In this document: piece after piece, positions 17,580-24,529 of the stretch | Layout of the letters: the number at the start of each line of letters is the position of its first letter | Numbering within the stretch: the stretch's first letter is position 1 | Assembly: GCA_900754475.1 (NCBI GenBank) | Contig: CAAECY010000141.1 | Location: 1 to 48,715 of the forward strand | DNA length: 48,715 bases | Direction: 5' to 3' | Source: an uncultured Sutterella sp. | GTDB taxonomy: Bacteria > Pseudomonadota > Gammaproteobacteria > Burkholderiales > Burkholderiaceae_F | Program-made: the position numbers and the translations under genes | Notes under the pieces: model-generated | Databases searched by the model: none | What the model was told of the DNA's origin: nothing | The model's input: the letters and a program-made list of their open reading frames with translations, nothing else

Positions 17580-17795
17580 TCAGGATCGTCCCGTTCGGGT
17601 CGCGGGGGCCTTCGAATCGTCGGCGCTTGAGAACATCAACTCGTCCATACGGTCGGGCGTGACCGTCGTACGGTGCTCGGGACTGAAAAAGAAGTACCAG
17701 AGACAGAAGATGAAGAGAAGCTTGCACGCCAGAACGATCGCGATCTCCAGAATGAGACGCGGTTGGCGTTTCTTGGTGGTTGGGGCGACGGTCAT
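17580..17795 (-). CDS. cydP: Putative cytochrome oxidase small subunit, CydP type
   Basis: A small protein, 71 residues from the ATG at 17795, with one strong membrane helix (ILEIAIVLACKLLFIFCLWYFFFSP) preceded by a basic stretch KKRQPRL. This basic-helix-FFSP-H pattern, and its position as first gene of a cyd operon 39 bases before cydA, match the CydP family. The start is uncertain: in-frame ATGs at 17834 and 17909 would add 13 or 38 residues, and none has a clear ribosome-binding site. The C-terminal tail is hydrophilic. Confidence 0.7.
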   Translation of the reverse strand: MTVAPTTKKRQPRLILEIAIVLACKLLFIFCLWYFFFSPEHRTTVTPDRMDELMFSSADDSKAPATRTGRS

Positions 17796-17921
17796 GCGTG
17801 GAAAATTGAAGGCATCTATTGACGACTGCGCCATATTAGCGAGGACTATGCGGATATTGGCGTCGCGTCGAGGTGTTTCTTGTTGTTGCAACTCGTTTGA
17901 GACCGACATACCGTTAGAATG

Positions 17922-17946
17922 ACTGCCATGTCTGACAGATGGCAGT
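17922..17946. promoter_or_regulatory. Inverted repeat between the cyd operon and the divergent regulator
   Basis: ACTGCCAT (17922-17929) and ATGGCAGT (17939-17946) are perfect 8-bp arms, with a nested TCTG-A-CAGA in the spacer. It lies just right of a possible -10 element TAGAAT (17915-17920, plus strand) and overlaps the first possible start of the regulator. This is the expected place for an autoregulatory operator that could also control cyd. Confidence 0.5.
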
Positions 17947-19213
17947 GACAGAAATGGCTTTGGGCAGTGAAATGACCATGCTTCTCGACGCGATCGAGGA
18001 GGCTCGGATCCTCGTGCGCGAGGACCTGACGGTGGCGTACGCGAATCGGGCGTTCCGGCGTCGGTACGGGATCAAAGACGCGACCGGACGGCGCTGTCAC
18101 GAGGTGCTTTTCCACGAGGTGCGCTCCTGCGCCGAGTGCGGAGAGGCGTGTCCGGTGCAAAAGGCGTTCGTCACGGGCGCGCCCGCCCGCGAGGTGCAGC
18201 ACCGGTTCGTGCCCGGAGGGGAACGCTTCGTGGAACTCACGGCCACGCCCCTGTTGCGCGCCGACGGATCGATCGCCTGCGTCATGGAAACGGTCGTCGA
18301 GCAAAGCGGCGTGCGCGGTCTCGTCGACGGCGCGGGCGTCGTGGCGCAATCGGAGGCCGTACGGAGCGTACTCGGACGCATTGCGCGGGTCTGCGCCCGG
18401 GATACCGTCGTGCTCTTTACGGGTCCGTCCGGCACGGGCAAAGAGGTTTTCGCACGGTTTCTCCATGAAAATTCCCGGCGTGCCGCCATGGGTTTCGTGA
18501 AAATCGACTGTGCGGGGCTCACCGTCGAAGCGTTCGAGCGGGAGTTTTTCGGCACGTCCCGCGAACGAGGGTTGCTCGACACGCTCCCCGGAGGCACGGT
18601 CTACTTCGACGAGGTCGCGGAGCTGCCGCTTGCTCTGCAAGTGCGTCTGCTCGACCTTATCGAAACGGGCCGCATGCGCGAAAGCGGTTCGGGCGTCGTT
18701 CGGGTGGCGGGGTTTCGCATTCTCTGCTCGAGTCGCTACGATTTGGCGCAACGCGTCCGCGAAGGACGCTTCCGAAGCGACCTCTTTTATCGGCTCGGCG
18801 TTTTTACGGTGGAGATTCCGGGGCTCGACGAGCGGCGCGAAGACATCGCGGAACTCGCGCGCCTCATGCTGCGCCGCGCTTCGCCCGACCGGCCGATGGA
18901 GCTTTCGGAAGAGGCCCTCGCGTTGCTCGTCAGGCGCAACTGGCCGGGGAACGTCCGGGAATTCCTGTGTCTCCTCGAACGCGCGGCGATTTCCGCCGAA
19001 GGTCACCGCATCGAAGCTTCCGATATCGAAACGATCGACCCGGACTCGTCCGACGAGGCGGCGATGCCGCTCGCCGAATTCGCCGCTCGTTGGGAAGGCT
19101 CCCGCAAAGCCCTGGCCGAACGCCTCGGCATCAGCGAGCGTACGCTCTACCGAAGACTGCGCGAGGCTCAGGGCGACGCGCTCCAACCCGAAGAAGAAAA
19201 AGGCTCCCGATGA
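17939..19213 (+). CDS. PAS/AAA+ enhancer-binding-type regulator lacking GAFTGA (TyrR-like class)
   Basis: Up to 424 residues. An N-terminal PAS domain carries a cysteine-rich loop (CHEVLFHEVRSCAECGEACP). The AAA+ domain has Walker A GPSGTGKE (near 161), Walker B VYFDEVAELP and arginine fingers in FRSDLFYRL. A Fis-type helix-turn-helix lies at the end (RKALAERLGISERTLYRRL). The GAFTGA loop, needed to contact sigma-54, is missing: EFFGTSRERGLLDTLPGGT replaces it. It therefore probably regulates sigma-70 promoters, as TyrR does. Starts at 17954, 17972 or 17978 are also possible, since the first ATG lies in the inverted repeat. It is divergent from cyd and overlaps the hydrolase by four bases. 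Confidence 0.85.
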   Translation: MAVTEMALGSEMTMLLDAIEEARILVREDLTVAYANRAFRRRYGIKDATGRRCHEVLFHEVRSCAECGEACPVQKAFVTGAPAREVQHRFVPGGERFVELTATPLLRADGSIACVMETVVEQSGVRGLVDGAGVVAQSEAVRSVLGRIARVCARDTVVLFTGPSGTGKEVFARFLHENSRRAAMGFVKIDCAGLTVEAFEREFFGTSRERGLLDTLPGGTVYFDEVAELPLALQVRLLDLIETGRMRESGSGVVRVAGFRILCSSRYDLAQRVREGRFRSDLFYRLGVFTVEIPGLDERREDIAELARLMLRRASPDRPMELSEEALALLVRRNWPGNVREFLCLLERAAISAEGHRIEASDIETIDPDSSDEAAMPLAEFAARWEGSRKALAERLGISERTLYRRLREAQGDALQPEEEKGSR

Positions 19214-20130
19214 CTACCGATACGCAGTGCGATCTCCGTTTCCGTCTCGTGCCCGGCGAAGTCCGCGGCGAATTCGTGCGCGAAGGCGGCACGATTTCCT
19301 ACGCCGTCGGGGGCGCTCCCCTCGAGCATTCCCGCGGCGTCGTCGTTCTCGTGCACGGCGTGGCCTCGAACGGCAGCCGATGGGAGGAGTTCGCCGAAAA
19401 AACCGCCTTGCGTCGCGACTGGACGCTCGTGCGGTTCGATTTGCGCGGACACGGCGCGAGCGAATGCAAGAGGCGCGCCGTCTTGGAAACGCACGCCGCC
19501 GACATTCTTGAAATCCTCGATCGGCTCGGAGCGCGCAAGGCCGTCCTCATCGGGCACAGCCTCGGCGCTCAGGCGGCGATGCGGTTTGCGGCGCTTTACC
19601 CCGAAAGGACGCGCGCGCTCGTGCTCCTCGACCCGTTGGTCGACGAGGCGCTCACGCCCAAGGCGCTCGAGTTGCGCGCACGACTTCCGATTTTGCACGT
19701 CGTCGAGCGCTGCGCCCGACTCTGGAACGCGCTCGGGATCCGCCGGCGCCTTCCCGCCTATTCGCTGCGGGCCCACGACGAAAAGGCCCGAAAGATGCTC
19801 GCAAAGGGCGGCGACGAACTCCAAGCGTTCGTCAAGGAGTATTCGTCCCCGTTTGCGGATCTCCGGCACATCCACACGGCCGATTACGCGCGCGATTTGA
19901 TCGAGGTGGGTCGCTCCACGCCCGACCTGACGGGGCTCGGCATCCCGGTCCTTGTCATTGCCTCGTCGCAGGGAACCTACACGGACGCGGCGCGTCTTTC
20001 GGCCTGGGCCCGAAAGCTTCCGGCGGGCCGGGTCGAAACGGTCGCCTGCTTTCACTGGCCGCTCACGGAGTGTCCCGAGGACGTGGACCGTCGGATCACG
20101 GGCTGGCTGAACGGGCCGTTGCCGGAATAA
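19210..20130 (+). CDS. Alpha/beta-fold hydrolase
   Basis: A 306-residue alpha/beta hydrolase of unknown substrate. The core shows VVVLVHGVASNGSRWEEF (oxyanion HG motif), FDLRGHGASE, the nucleophile elbow LIGHSLGAQAA (Ser within G-H-S-L-G), and late acidic and His residues (ACFHWPLTECP near 280) that could complete the triad. There is no signal peptide, so it is cytoplasmic. Its ATG overlaps the regulator's stop (ATGA), so it is translationally coupled to the regulator and may act in the pathway that the regulator senses. Confidence 0.88.
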   Translation: MTTDTQCDLRFRLVPGEVRGEFVREGGTISYAVGGAPLEHSRGVVVLVHGVASNGSRWEEFAEKTALRRDWTLVRFDLRGHGASECKRRAVLETHAADILEILDRLGARKAVLIGHSLGAQAAMRFAALYPERTRALVLLDPLVDEALTPKALELRARLPILHVVERCARLWNALGIRRRLPAYSLRAHDEKARKMLAKGGDELQAFVKEYSSPFADLRHIHTADYARDLIEVGRSTPDLTGLGIPVLVIASSQGTYTDAARLSAWARKLPAGRVETVACFHWPLTECPEDVDRRITGWLNGPLPE

Positions 20131-20138
20131 GAAAAAAG

Positions 20139-20167
20139 AAAAGGCCGACTCGACGAGTCGGCCTTTT
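20139..20167. terminator. Bidirectional terminator after the hydrolase gene
   Basis: AAAAGGCCGACTC and GAGTCGGCCTTTT form a 13-bp stem around a three-base loop. It separates the convergent hydrolase and DUF1801-like genes. Confidence 0.88.
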
Positions 20168-20190
20168 CGCAAACGAATGCGCACGGGCGA

Positions 20191-20685
20191 TCAGTTCTTG
20201 GCGGCTTCCGCTTCGTCTTCGTCGTGCGAAACGACGATGCGAACGATCGGGGGCGCCACGGCGGCGTCCTCTTCCTTGAGGCCCCAAACCTGGAGAAGCT
20301 CCTGCTGCGTCGGGGATTCGGAAGCCGGACGACCCTTGCGCAACTTGAGCGAGGCGCGCACGATCGTTTCCACGACGTCGAGGGGGAGGCAGTTGAGGTC
20401 CTGGAAGGCGACCAACTGATGTTCGGCGTCGAGCCCCTTCCACTTGTCTTCGAATCCTTCGCAGGCGGCCTTTTCGGCGTAATAGAAGACCAACGCCTTG
20501 TCGCGCGACTCCACGGCGAAGACGGGGCCGCCGTCAAGCTCGTAGAAGGCAAGACCGAAGCGCATGCTTTCACGCACGCCGCGGGCGGATCGGCGAATCA
20601 TGCTGCAGACTCGCGCCATTGCAACACGCCGGTCGTTCGGCAAACTCTGAAGGTACCCTCCGACCGTCGTAGCAGCTGGAACCAT
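20191..20685 (-). CDS. DUF1801-like protein
   Basis: A 164-residue cytoplasmic protein. The stretch VGGYLQSLPNDRR, then the VCSMIRRSARGVRESMRFGLAFYE segment and the KALVFYYAEKAA strand look like the DUF1801/YdhG fold, whose function is not well defined. The C-terminus is acidic (SHDEDEAEAAKN). I chose the ATG at 20685 because GGGAG lies eight to nine bases upstream; an ATG at 20694 sits directly against that site, and the frame runs back to 20808. Confidence 0.6.
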   Translation of the reverse strand: MVPAATTVGGYLQSLPNDRRVAMARVCSMIRRSARGVRESMRFGLAFYELDGGPVFAVESRDKALVFYYAEKAACEGFEDKWKGLDAEHQLVAFQDLNCLPLDVVETIVRASLKLRKGRPASESPTQQELLQVWGLKEEDAAVAPPIVRIVVSHDEDEAEAAKN

Positions 20686-20834
20686 GGTTGTCATCTCCCG
20701 AATGAAGGTTGGCCGAACGTCTGCTCCGGCGTCACGGCAAAGGTCTAATTTTATCAAAACTAGCTTCGTCTCGGCAGGATTGAGCCCGATTCGGGAGGTC
20801 GGTCGCACCGAGCGCGAGAAAACGCGCTCGCGGC

Positions 20835-21329
20835 TTATCGGTAGAGAATCCAGCGGGCGCGGAAGGGGACGGCCAGACGCATGCCGCGCTGAGAGGCCGA
20901 GCAGGCCGTGAGCGGCATGCCGCCTTCGGCGCGACGTCGCTCGACGTAACGAATCGCACGCAGAGCGCCCCGGTCCGACGCGGACGAAACTTCAAAAAGG
21001 GCGTCCTTCAGGTCGTTCGGGGTCTTGGCCGAACCCTGGCGGATGATTTTCGCTTCGAGGTGCGAGCCGTCCCGATGCGTGAGACCGAAATCGTTTTCAA
21101 TTGTTGCCTCGACGCGCCCCGTTTCCGAGACGAGCTTCCCTTCGGGGCGCACGAACGCCCAGTAAAAACCTTCCGAATCGTAGGCGCATTCGAAAATCAT
21201 CCGCCCCTTGGCCTGCCAGCTGTAGACGGCCGTGGCGTCTTCCAGGGGATCGGGCTCGGTCGTGAGGGGAATCGAGCAGCCCGCCAACAGCGCGGCGGCG
21301 AGAAGCGCGGGAACGAAACGCAGTCGCAT
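20835..21329 (-). CDS. DUF3455-like lipoprotein
   Basis: A 164-residue predicted lipoprotein with a short hydrophobic leader and lipobox LAGC (Cys18). The mature part has AVYSWQAKGRMIFECAYD, EGFYWAFVRPEGKL and DFGLTHRDGSHLEA, followed by YVERRRAEGGMPLTACSAS. This pattern of a W-rich strand, HRDGSHLEA and GG-x-P resembles the DUF3455 family, whose role is unknown. It is divergent from the 2-oxoacid oxidoreductase operon across 282 bases. Confidence 0.75.
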   Translation of the reverse strand: MRLRFVPALLAAALLAGCSIPLTTEPDPLEDATAVYSWQAKGRMIFECAYDSEGFYWAFVRPEGKLVSETGRVEATIENDFGLTHRDGSHLEAKIIRQGSAKTPNDLKDALFEVSSASDRGALRAIRYVERRRAEGGMPLTACSASQRGMRLAVPFRARWILYR

Positions 21330-21420
21330 GACGGTCTCCGGGGAAACAAAGGATTAGCCCGAATAGTCTACTCGCGGTCGCTTGGCTTTCTGCCTAAAAT
21401 TGGTGCGATCCGTACTCTTT

Positions 21421-21584
21421 CTTCGTCGCAAGACCGCCGCCCGGCGGCCGACGAAGCAAAGCGTCATATGCGGCGGGCGACGTCGAGGACCCCTCGCACC
21501 CGCCACCCTTCAGGCCGAGTGCCGGACGGCCGTTCGCGCGAACGGGCTCCGTCCCTTCGGCCGCGCGGTCGCCGCGAGCGACCG
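21421..21584 (+). promoter_or_regulatory. Highly structured leader of the 2-oxoacid oxidoreductase operon
   Basis: Four consecutive hairpins precede the first gene. First, CTTCGTCG/CGACGAAG encloses CCGCC/GGCGG (21421-21456). Second, GGCGGG/CCCGCC encloses CGAGG/CCTCG (21472-21504). Third, GGACGG/CCGTCC encloses CCGTTCG/CGAACGG (21524-21554). Fourth, CGGTCGC/GCGACCG (21566-21584). A TAAAAT at 21395-21400 could be the -10 element, and the ribosome-binding site AGGGGAAAG follows near 21600. I recognise no known riboswitch family in it. Confidence 0.55.
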
Positions 21585-21611
21585 ACGATACCAACCATAG
21601 GGGAAAGAACC

Positions 21612-22190
21612 GTGTTCCAAATTCGCATCCACGGCCGCGGCGGGCAAGGCGTCGTTACGGCGGCGGAGATGCTCGCTCTCGCGGGCTTCATGGAAGGGCA
21701 CCAGGCTCAGGCCTTCCCGAGCTTCGGCTCCGAACGTACGGGAGCGCCCGTCGTGGCGTTCGCCCGACTCAGTCCCAAGGAAATTCGTCTTCGCGAACCC
21801 GTGCTCGAACCCGATGTCGTTCTGGTGCAGGATCGCACGCTGCTCGACAGCGTCGACGTCTTCGCAGGCCTCAAGCCCGAGGGCTACGTGCTCATCAATT
21901 CGAGTCGCTCTCCCGAAGAGCTCGGTCTCGGCGAACTCGTCGAACGTCTGCCCGCGGGCCACGTTCTGACGGTTCCCGCCACGCACTACGCGCTCGAAAA
22001 GATCGGTCGTCCGCTGCCGGGCGCCGCCATGCTCGCGGGCTTTGCCGCCATGACGGGCATGATGAAGCTCGAAAGCGTGCAGGCCGCCTACAACGCCAAG
22101 TTCTCGGGGCGCATCGCTCAGGCCAACGCCGACGTGGCCGAACTTGCATTCCGTGCCGTCAAATCGAGTCTGGGAGAAGAACATGCTTAA
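21612..22190 (+). CDS. 2-oxoacid (pyruvate):ferredoxin oxidoreductase, gamma subunit
   Basis: A 192-residue gamma subunit of the POR/VOR/IOR superfamily, opening with FQIRIHGRGGQGVVTAAEML and followed by AFPSFGSERTGAPVVAFARLS, both family signatures. The complex performs thiamine-diphosphate-dependent oxidative decarboxylation of a 2-oxoacid to acyl-CoA. The start is GTG at 21612 with AGGGGAAAG upstream; the open frame continues upstream through the hairpins but has no family sequence. It overlaps the alpha gene by eight bases. Pyruvate is the likely substrate; a branched-chain or aryl 2-oxoacid is possible. Confidence 0.9.
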   Translation: MFQIRIHGRGGQGVVTAAEMLALAGFMEGHQAQAFPSFGSERTGAPVVAFARLSPKEIRLREPVLEPDVVLVQDRTLLDSVDVFAGLKPEGYVLINSSRSPEELGLGELVERLPAGHVLTVPATHYALEKIGRPLPGAAMLAGFAAMTGMMKLESVQAAYNAKFSGRIAQANADVAELAFRAVKSSLGEEHA

Positions 22191-23448
22191 GCAACTCGAA
22201 GGGAGTCAGGGTGTTGCGCAGGCCGTCGCGCTTTGCCGCCCGGAAGTGGTCTGCGCGTACCCGATTTCGCCTCAGACCCACATCGTCGAACATCTCGGTC
22301 TGCTGTGCCGCAAGGGCATTCTGAAGGACTGCGAGTACATCAACGTCGAGAGCGAATTCGCGGCCATGTCGGTGGCGCTCGGCGCCTCGGTGGCGGGTTC
22401 CCGCGCCTACACGGCCACGGCGAGCCAGGGGCTCCTGTACATGGTCGAAGCCGTCTACAACGCGAGCGGTCTGGGCCTGCCCGTCGTCATGACGGTGGCC
22501 AACCGTGCGATCGGCGCGCCCATCAACATCTGGAACGACCATTCCGACTCGATGAGCCAGCGCGACAGCGGCTGGATCCAGCTCTTTGCGGAAACGAACC
22601 AGGAAGCCTGCGACCTGCACATCGAAGCCTTTAAGATCGCCGAAGAGATGTCGATTCCGGTGATGGTGTGCATGGACGGGTTCGTGCTCACGCACGCCTT
22701 CGAACGCATGGACATTCCCGAACAGGAAGAAGTCGACGCGTTCCTGCCGCCCTATCGTCCCCGTCAGGTGCTCGATCCCGATCATCCGTACTCGATCGGC
22801 GCCATGGTCGGCCCCGAAGCCTTTACCGAAGTGCGCTACCTCGCGCACCGTCGCATGCTCGACGCGCTTCCCGTGATCGAACGCACGGCCGAAGAGTTCA
22901 AGGCGGCCTTCGGGCGCGAAGCGGGCGGTCTCGTCTCGAGCTACCGCATGGAAGACGCCGAGGTGTGCGTCTTCGCCATGGGTTCGATCCTCGGCACCAT
23001 CAAGGACACCGTGGACGAACTGCGCGAAGGCGGCATGAAGATCGGCGTCGTCGGTCTCAAGTGCTACCGTCCGTTCCCCGAAAAGGCGGTTCGCGAGGCG
23101 CTTGCCCGCGTGCGCACCGTCGTGGTCGTCGAACGTCAGGTGAGTTCCGGCATGGGTGGGGCGCTCTCGCTCGACGTGATGAAGGCCCTGCGCGGTCTTC
23201 CCGTCGAACAGGTGTCCGTCGTGGCGGGCCTCGGCGGGCGTCCCGTCACCAAGGCGTCGCTCACCGACTGCTTCACCCGCGCGGCCGCGGGCGAAATCAC
23301 CGACGAGCCGTACTTCCTCGACCTCGATCGGGAGCTCGTCGACGCTCAGCTCGAACGCGAGCGCAACGCTCACCACATCGGCCCCTTGCCCGAAGCCCTC
23401 AATCGCGACATCGCCGCCCGCAAGCTCGCGCGCGGCGAGGAGATCTAA
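22183..23448 (+). CDS. 2-oxoacid (pyruvate):ferredoxin oxidoreductase, alpha subunit
   Basis: A 421-residue alpha subunit. The N-terminal pyrimidine-binding domain has CAYPISPQTHIVEHLG, VESEFAAMSVALGASVAGSR and TATASQGLLYM. The middle WNDHSD and SMSQRDSGWIQLFAE match POR alpha, and a transketolase C-terminal-like domain includes GVVGLKCYRPFPEKAVREAL. AGAAGA precedes the ATG at 22183. It lies inside the gamma-alpha-beta-flavoprotein operon and overlaps gamma by eight bases. The reaction is reversible in anaerobes and could also fix CO2 into pyruvate. Confidence 0.92.
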   Translation: MLKQLEGSQGVAQAVALCRPEVVCAYPISPQTHIVEHLGLLCRKGILKDCEYINVESEFAAMSVALGASVAGSRAYTATASQGLLYMVEAVYNASGLGLPVVMTVANRAIGAPINIWNDHSDSMSQRDSGWIQLFAETNQEACDLHIEAFKIAEEMSIPVMVCMDGFVLTHAFERMDIPEQEEVDAFLPPYRPRQVLDPDHPYSIGAMVGPEAFTEVRYLAHRRMLDALPVIERTAEEFKAAFGREAGGLVSSYRMEDAEVCVFAMGSILGTIKDTVDELREGGMKIGVVGLKCYRPFPEKAVREALARVRTVVVVERQVSSGMGGALSLDVMKALRGLPVEQVSVVAGLGGRPVTKASLTDCFTRAAAGEITDEPYFLDLDRELVDAQLERERNAHHIGPLPEALNRDIAARKLARGEEI

Positions 23449-23450
23449 TC

Positions 23451-24518
23451 ATGAACGAGCAGCAGATCCACTTTTACCAGACGGGCACCTTCACGGTGGG
23501 CAACCGTCTTCTCGATCCGTCTCAGCGTTCGGTTCAGTCGTCGATGGATCGCTCGAATTCGCTCAACTCCGGTCACCGCGCCTGTCAGGGTTGCGGCGAG
23601 GCGCTCGGCGCCCGCTATGCGGTCGACGCGGCGATGCGAGCCGTCAACGGGCGGCTTGCGGCCGCCAACGCCACGGGGTGCCTCGAAGTCTTCTCGACGC
23701 CCTATCCGGAAACGAGCTGGCAGATGCCCTGGTTCCACTCGCTCTTCGGCAACACGGCGGCCGTTGCGACCGGCATGGCCGCGGCCTTCCGCGTGCGCGC
23801 GAAGAAGACGGGCACGCCCGTCACGCGCGTTCTCGCCATGGGCGGCGACGGCGGCACGACCGACATCGGTTTCGGGTGCCTCTCCGGGATGTTCGAACGC
23901 AACGACGACGTGCTCTACATCTGCTACGACAACGAGGCGTACATGAACACGGGCGTGCAGCGCTCGTCGGCGACGCCTCCGGCGGCGCGCACGGCCACCA
24001 CGCAGATTGCGGGCGAAGAGCCCGGCAACGCCTGGGGGCAGGGCAAGAACGTTCCGCTCATCGCCATGGCGCACGGGATTCCCTACGTCGCCACGGCGAC
24101 GGTGGCGGACCTGCGCGACCTCGAACGCAAGGTGACGAAGGCCATGTCGATTCGCGGCGCCCGCTACATCCACATCCTCGTTCCCTGCCCGCTCGGTTGG
24201 GGTTCGGCCTCCGGCCAGACCGTGCAGCTCGCGCGTCTCGCGCACCAAACGGGGATCTTCCCGGTGTTCGAAGCCGAGTACGGCAAGGTCACCGGCGTCC
24301 AGACCATCCGCCGCAAGGAGCCCGTGGAAAGCTACCTGAAGCTCCAGAAGCGCTTCGCGCACCTCTTCGGTCGCAACGGCGAACCCGAAGTGCTCGAACG
24401 CATTCAGGCCATGGCGGACAACAACATCGAAAAGTTCGGTCTGCTCGATCTTGACGACGAGACGGCCTCCGTCGTTCCGGTGCCCGAACAGGGCGAAGAA
24501 CGCGCGCACACGATTTGA
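23451..24518 (+). CDS. 2-oxoacid (pyruvate):ferredoxin oxidoreductase, beta subunit
   Basis: A 355-residue thiamine-diphosphate-binding subunit. It has GHRACQGCGEALGARYAV (the CQGCGE motif of the iron-sulfur ligand region), the diphosphate/Mg motif MGGDGGTTDIGFGCLSG and YDNEAYMNTGVQRSSATP. The substrate-side helix LVPCPLGWGSASGQT is also typical. GAGGAG precedes the start, two bases after the alpha stop. Together with gamma, alpha and the downstream ferredoxin-flavoprotein it would form one multi-subunit enzyme. Confidence 0.93.
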   Translation: MNEQQIHFYQTGTFTVGNRLLDPSQRSVQSSMDRSNSLNSGHRACQGCGEALGARYAVDAAMRAVNGRLAAANATGCLEVFSTPYPETSWQMPWFHSLFGNTAAVATGMAAAFRVRAKKTGTPVTRVLAMGGDGGTTDIGFGCLSGMFERNDDVLYICYDNEAYMNTGVQRSSATPPAARTATTQIAGEEPGNAWGQGKNVPLIAMAHGIPYVATATVADLRDLERKVTKAMSIRGARYIHILVPCPLGWGSASGQTVQLARLAHQTGIFPVFEAEYGKVTGVQTIRRKEPVESYLKLQKRFAHLFGRNGEPEVLERIQAMADNNIEKFGLLDLDDETASVVPVPEQGEERAHTI

Positions 24519-24529
24519 GGAGAACGGTC

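Noticed and set aside
17900..17990. Possible sigma-54 promoter near the NtrC-type regulator
   Set aside because: No TGGCAC-N5-TTGCA-like element with proper spacing is present, and the regulator lacks the GAFTGA loop.
21395..21611. Thiamine-diphosphate riboswitch before the 2-oxoacid oxidoreductase genes
   Set aside because: The enzyme uses this cofactor, but the conserved riboswitch core sequences are not present and the stem arrangement differs.
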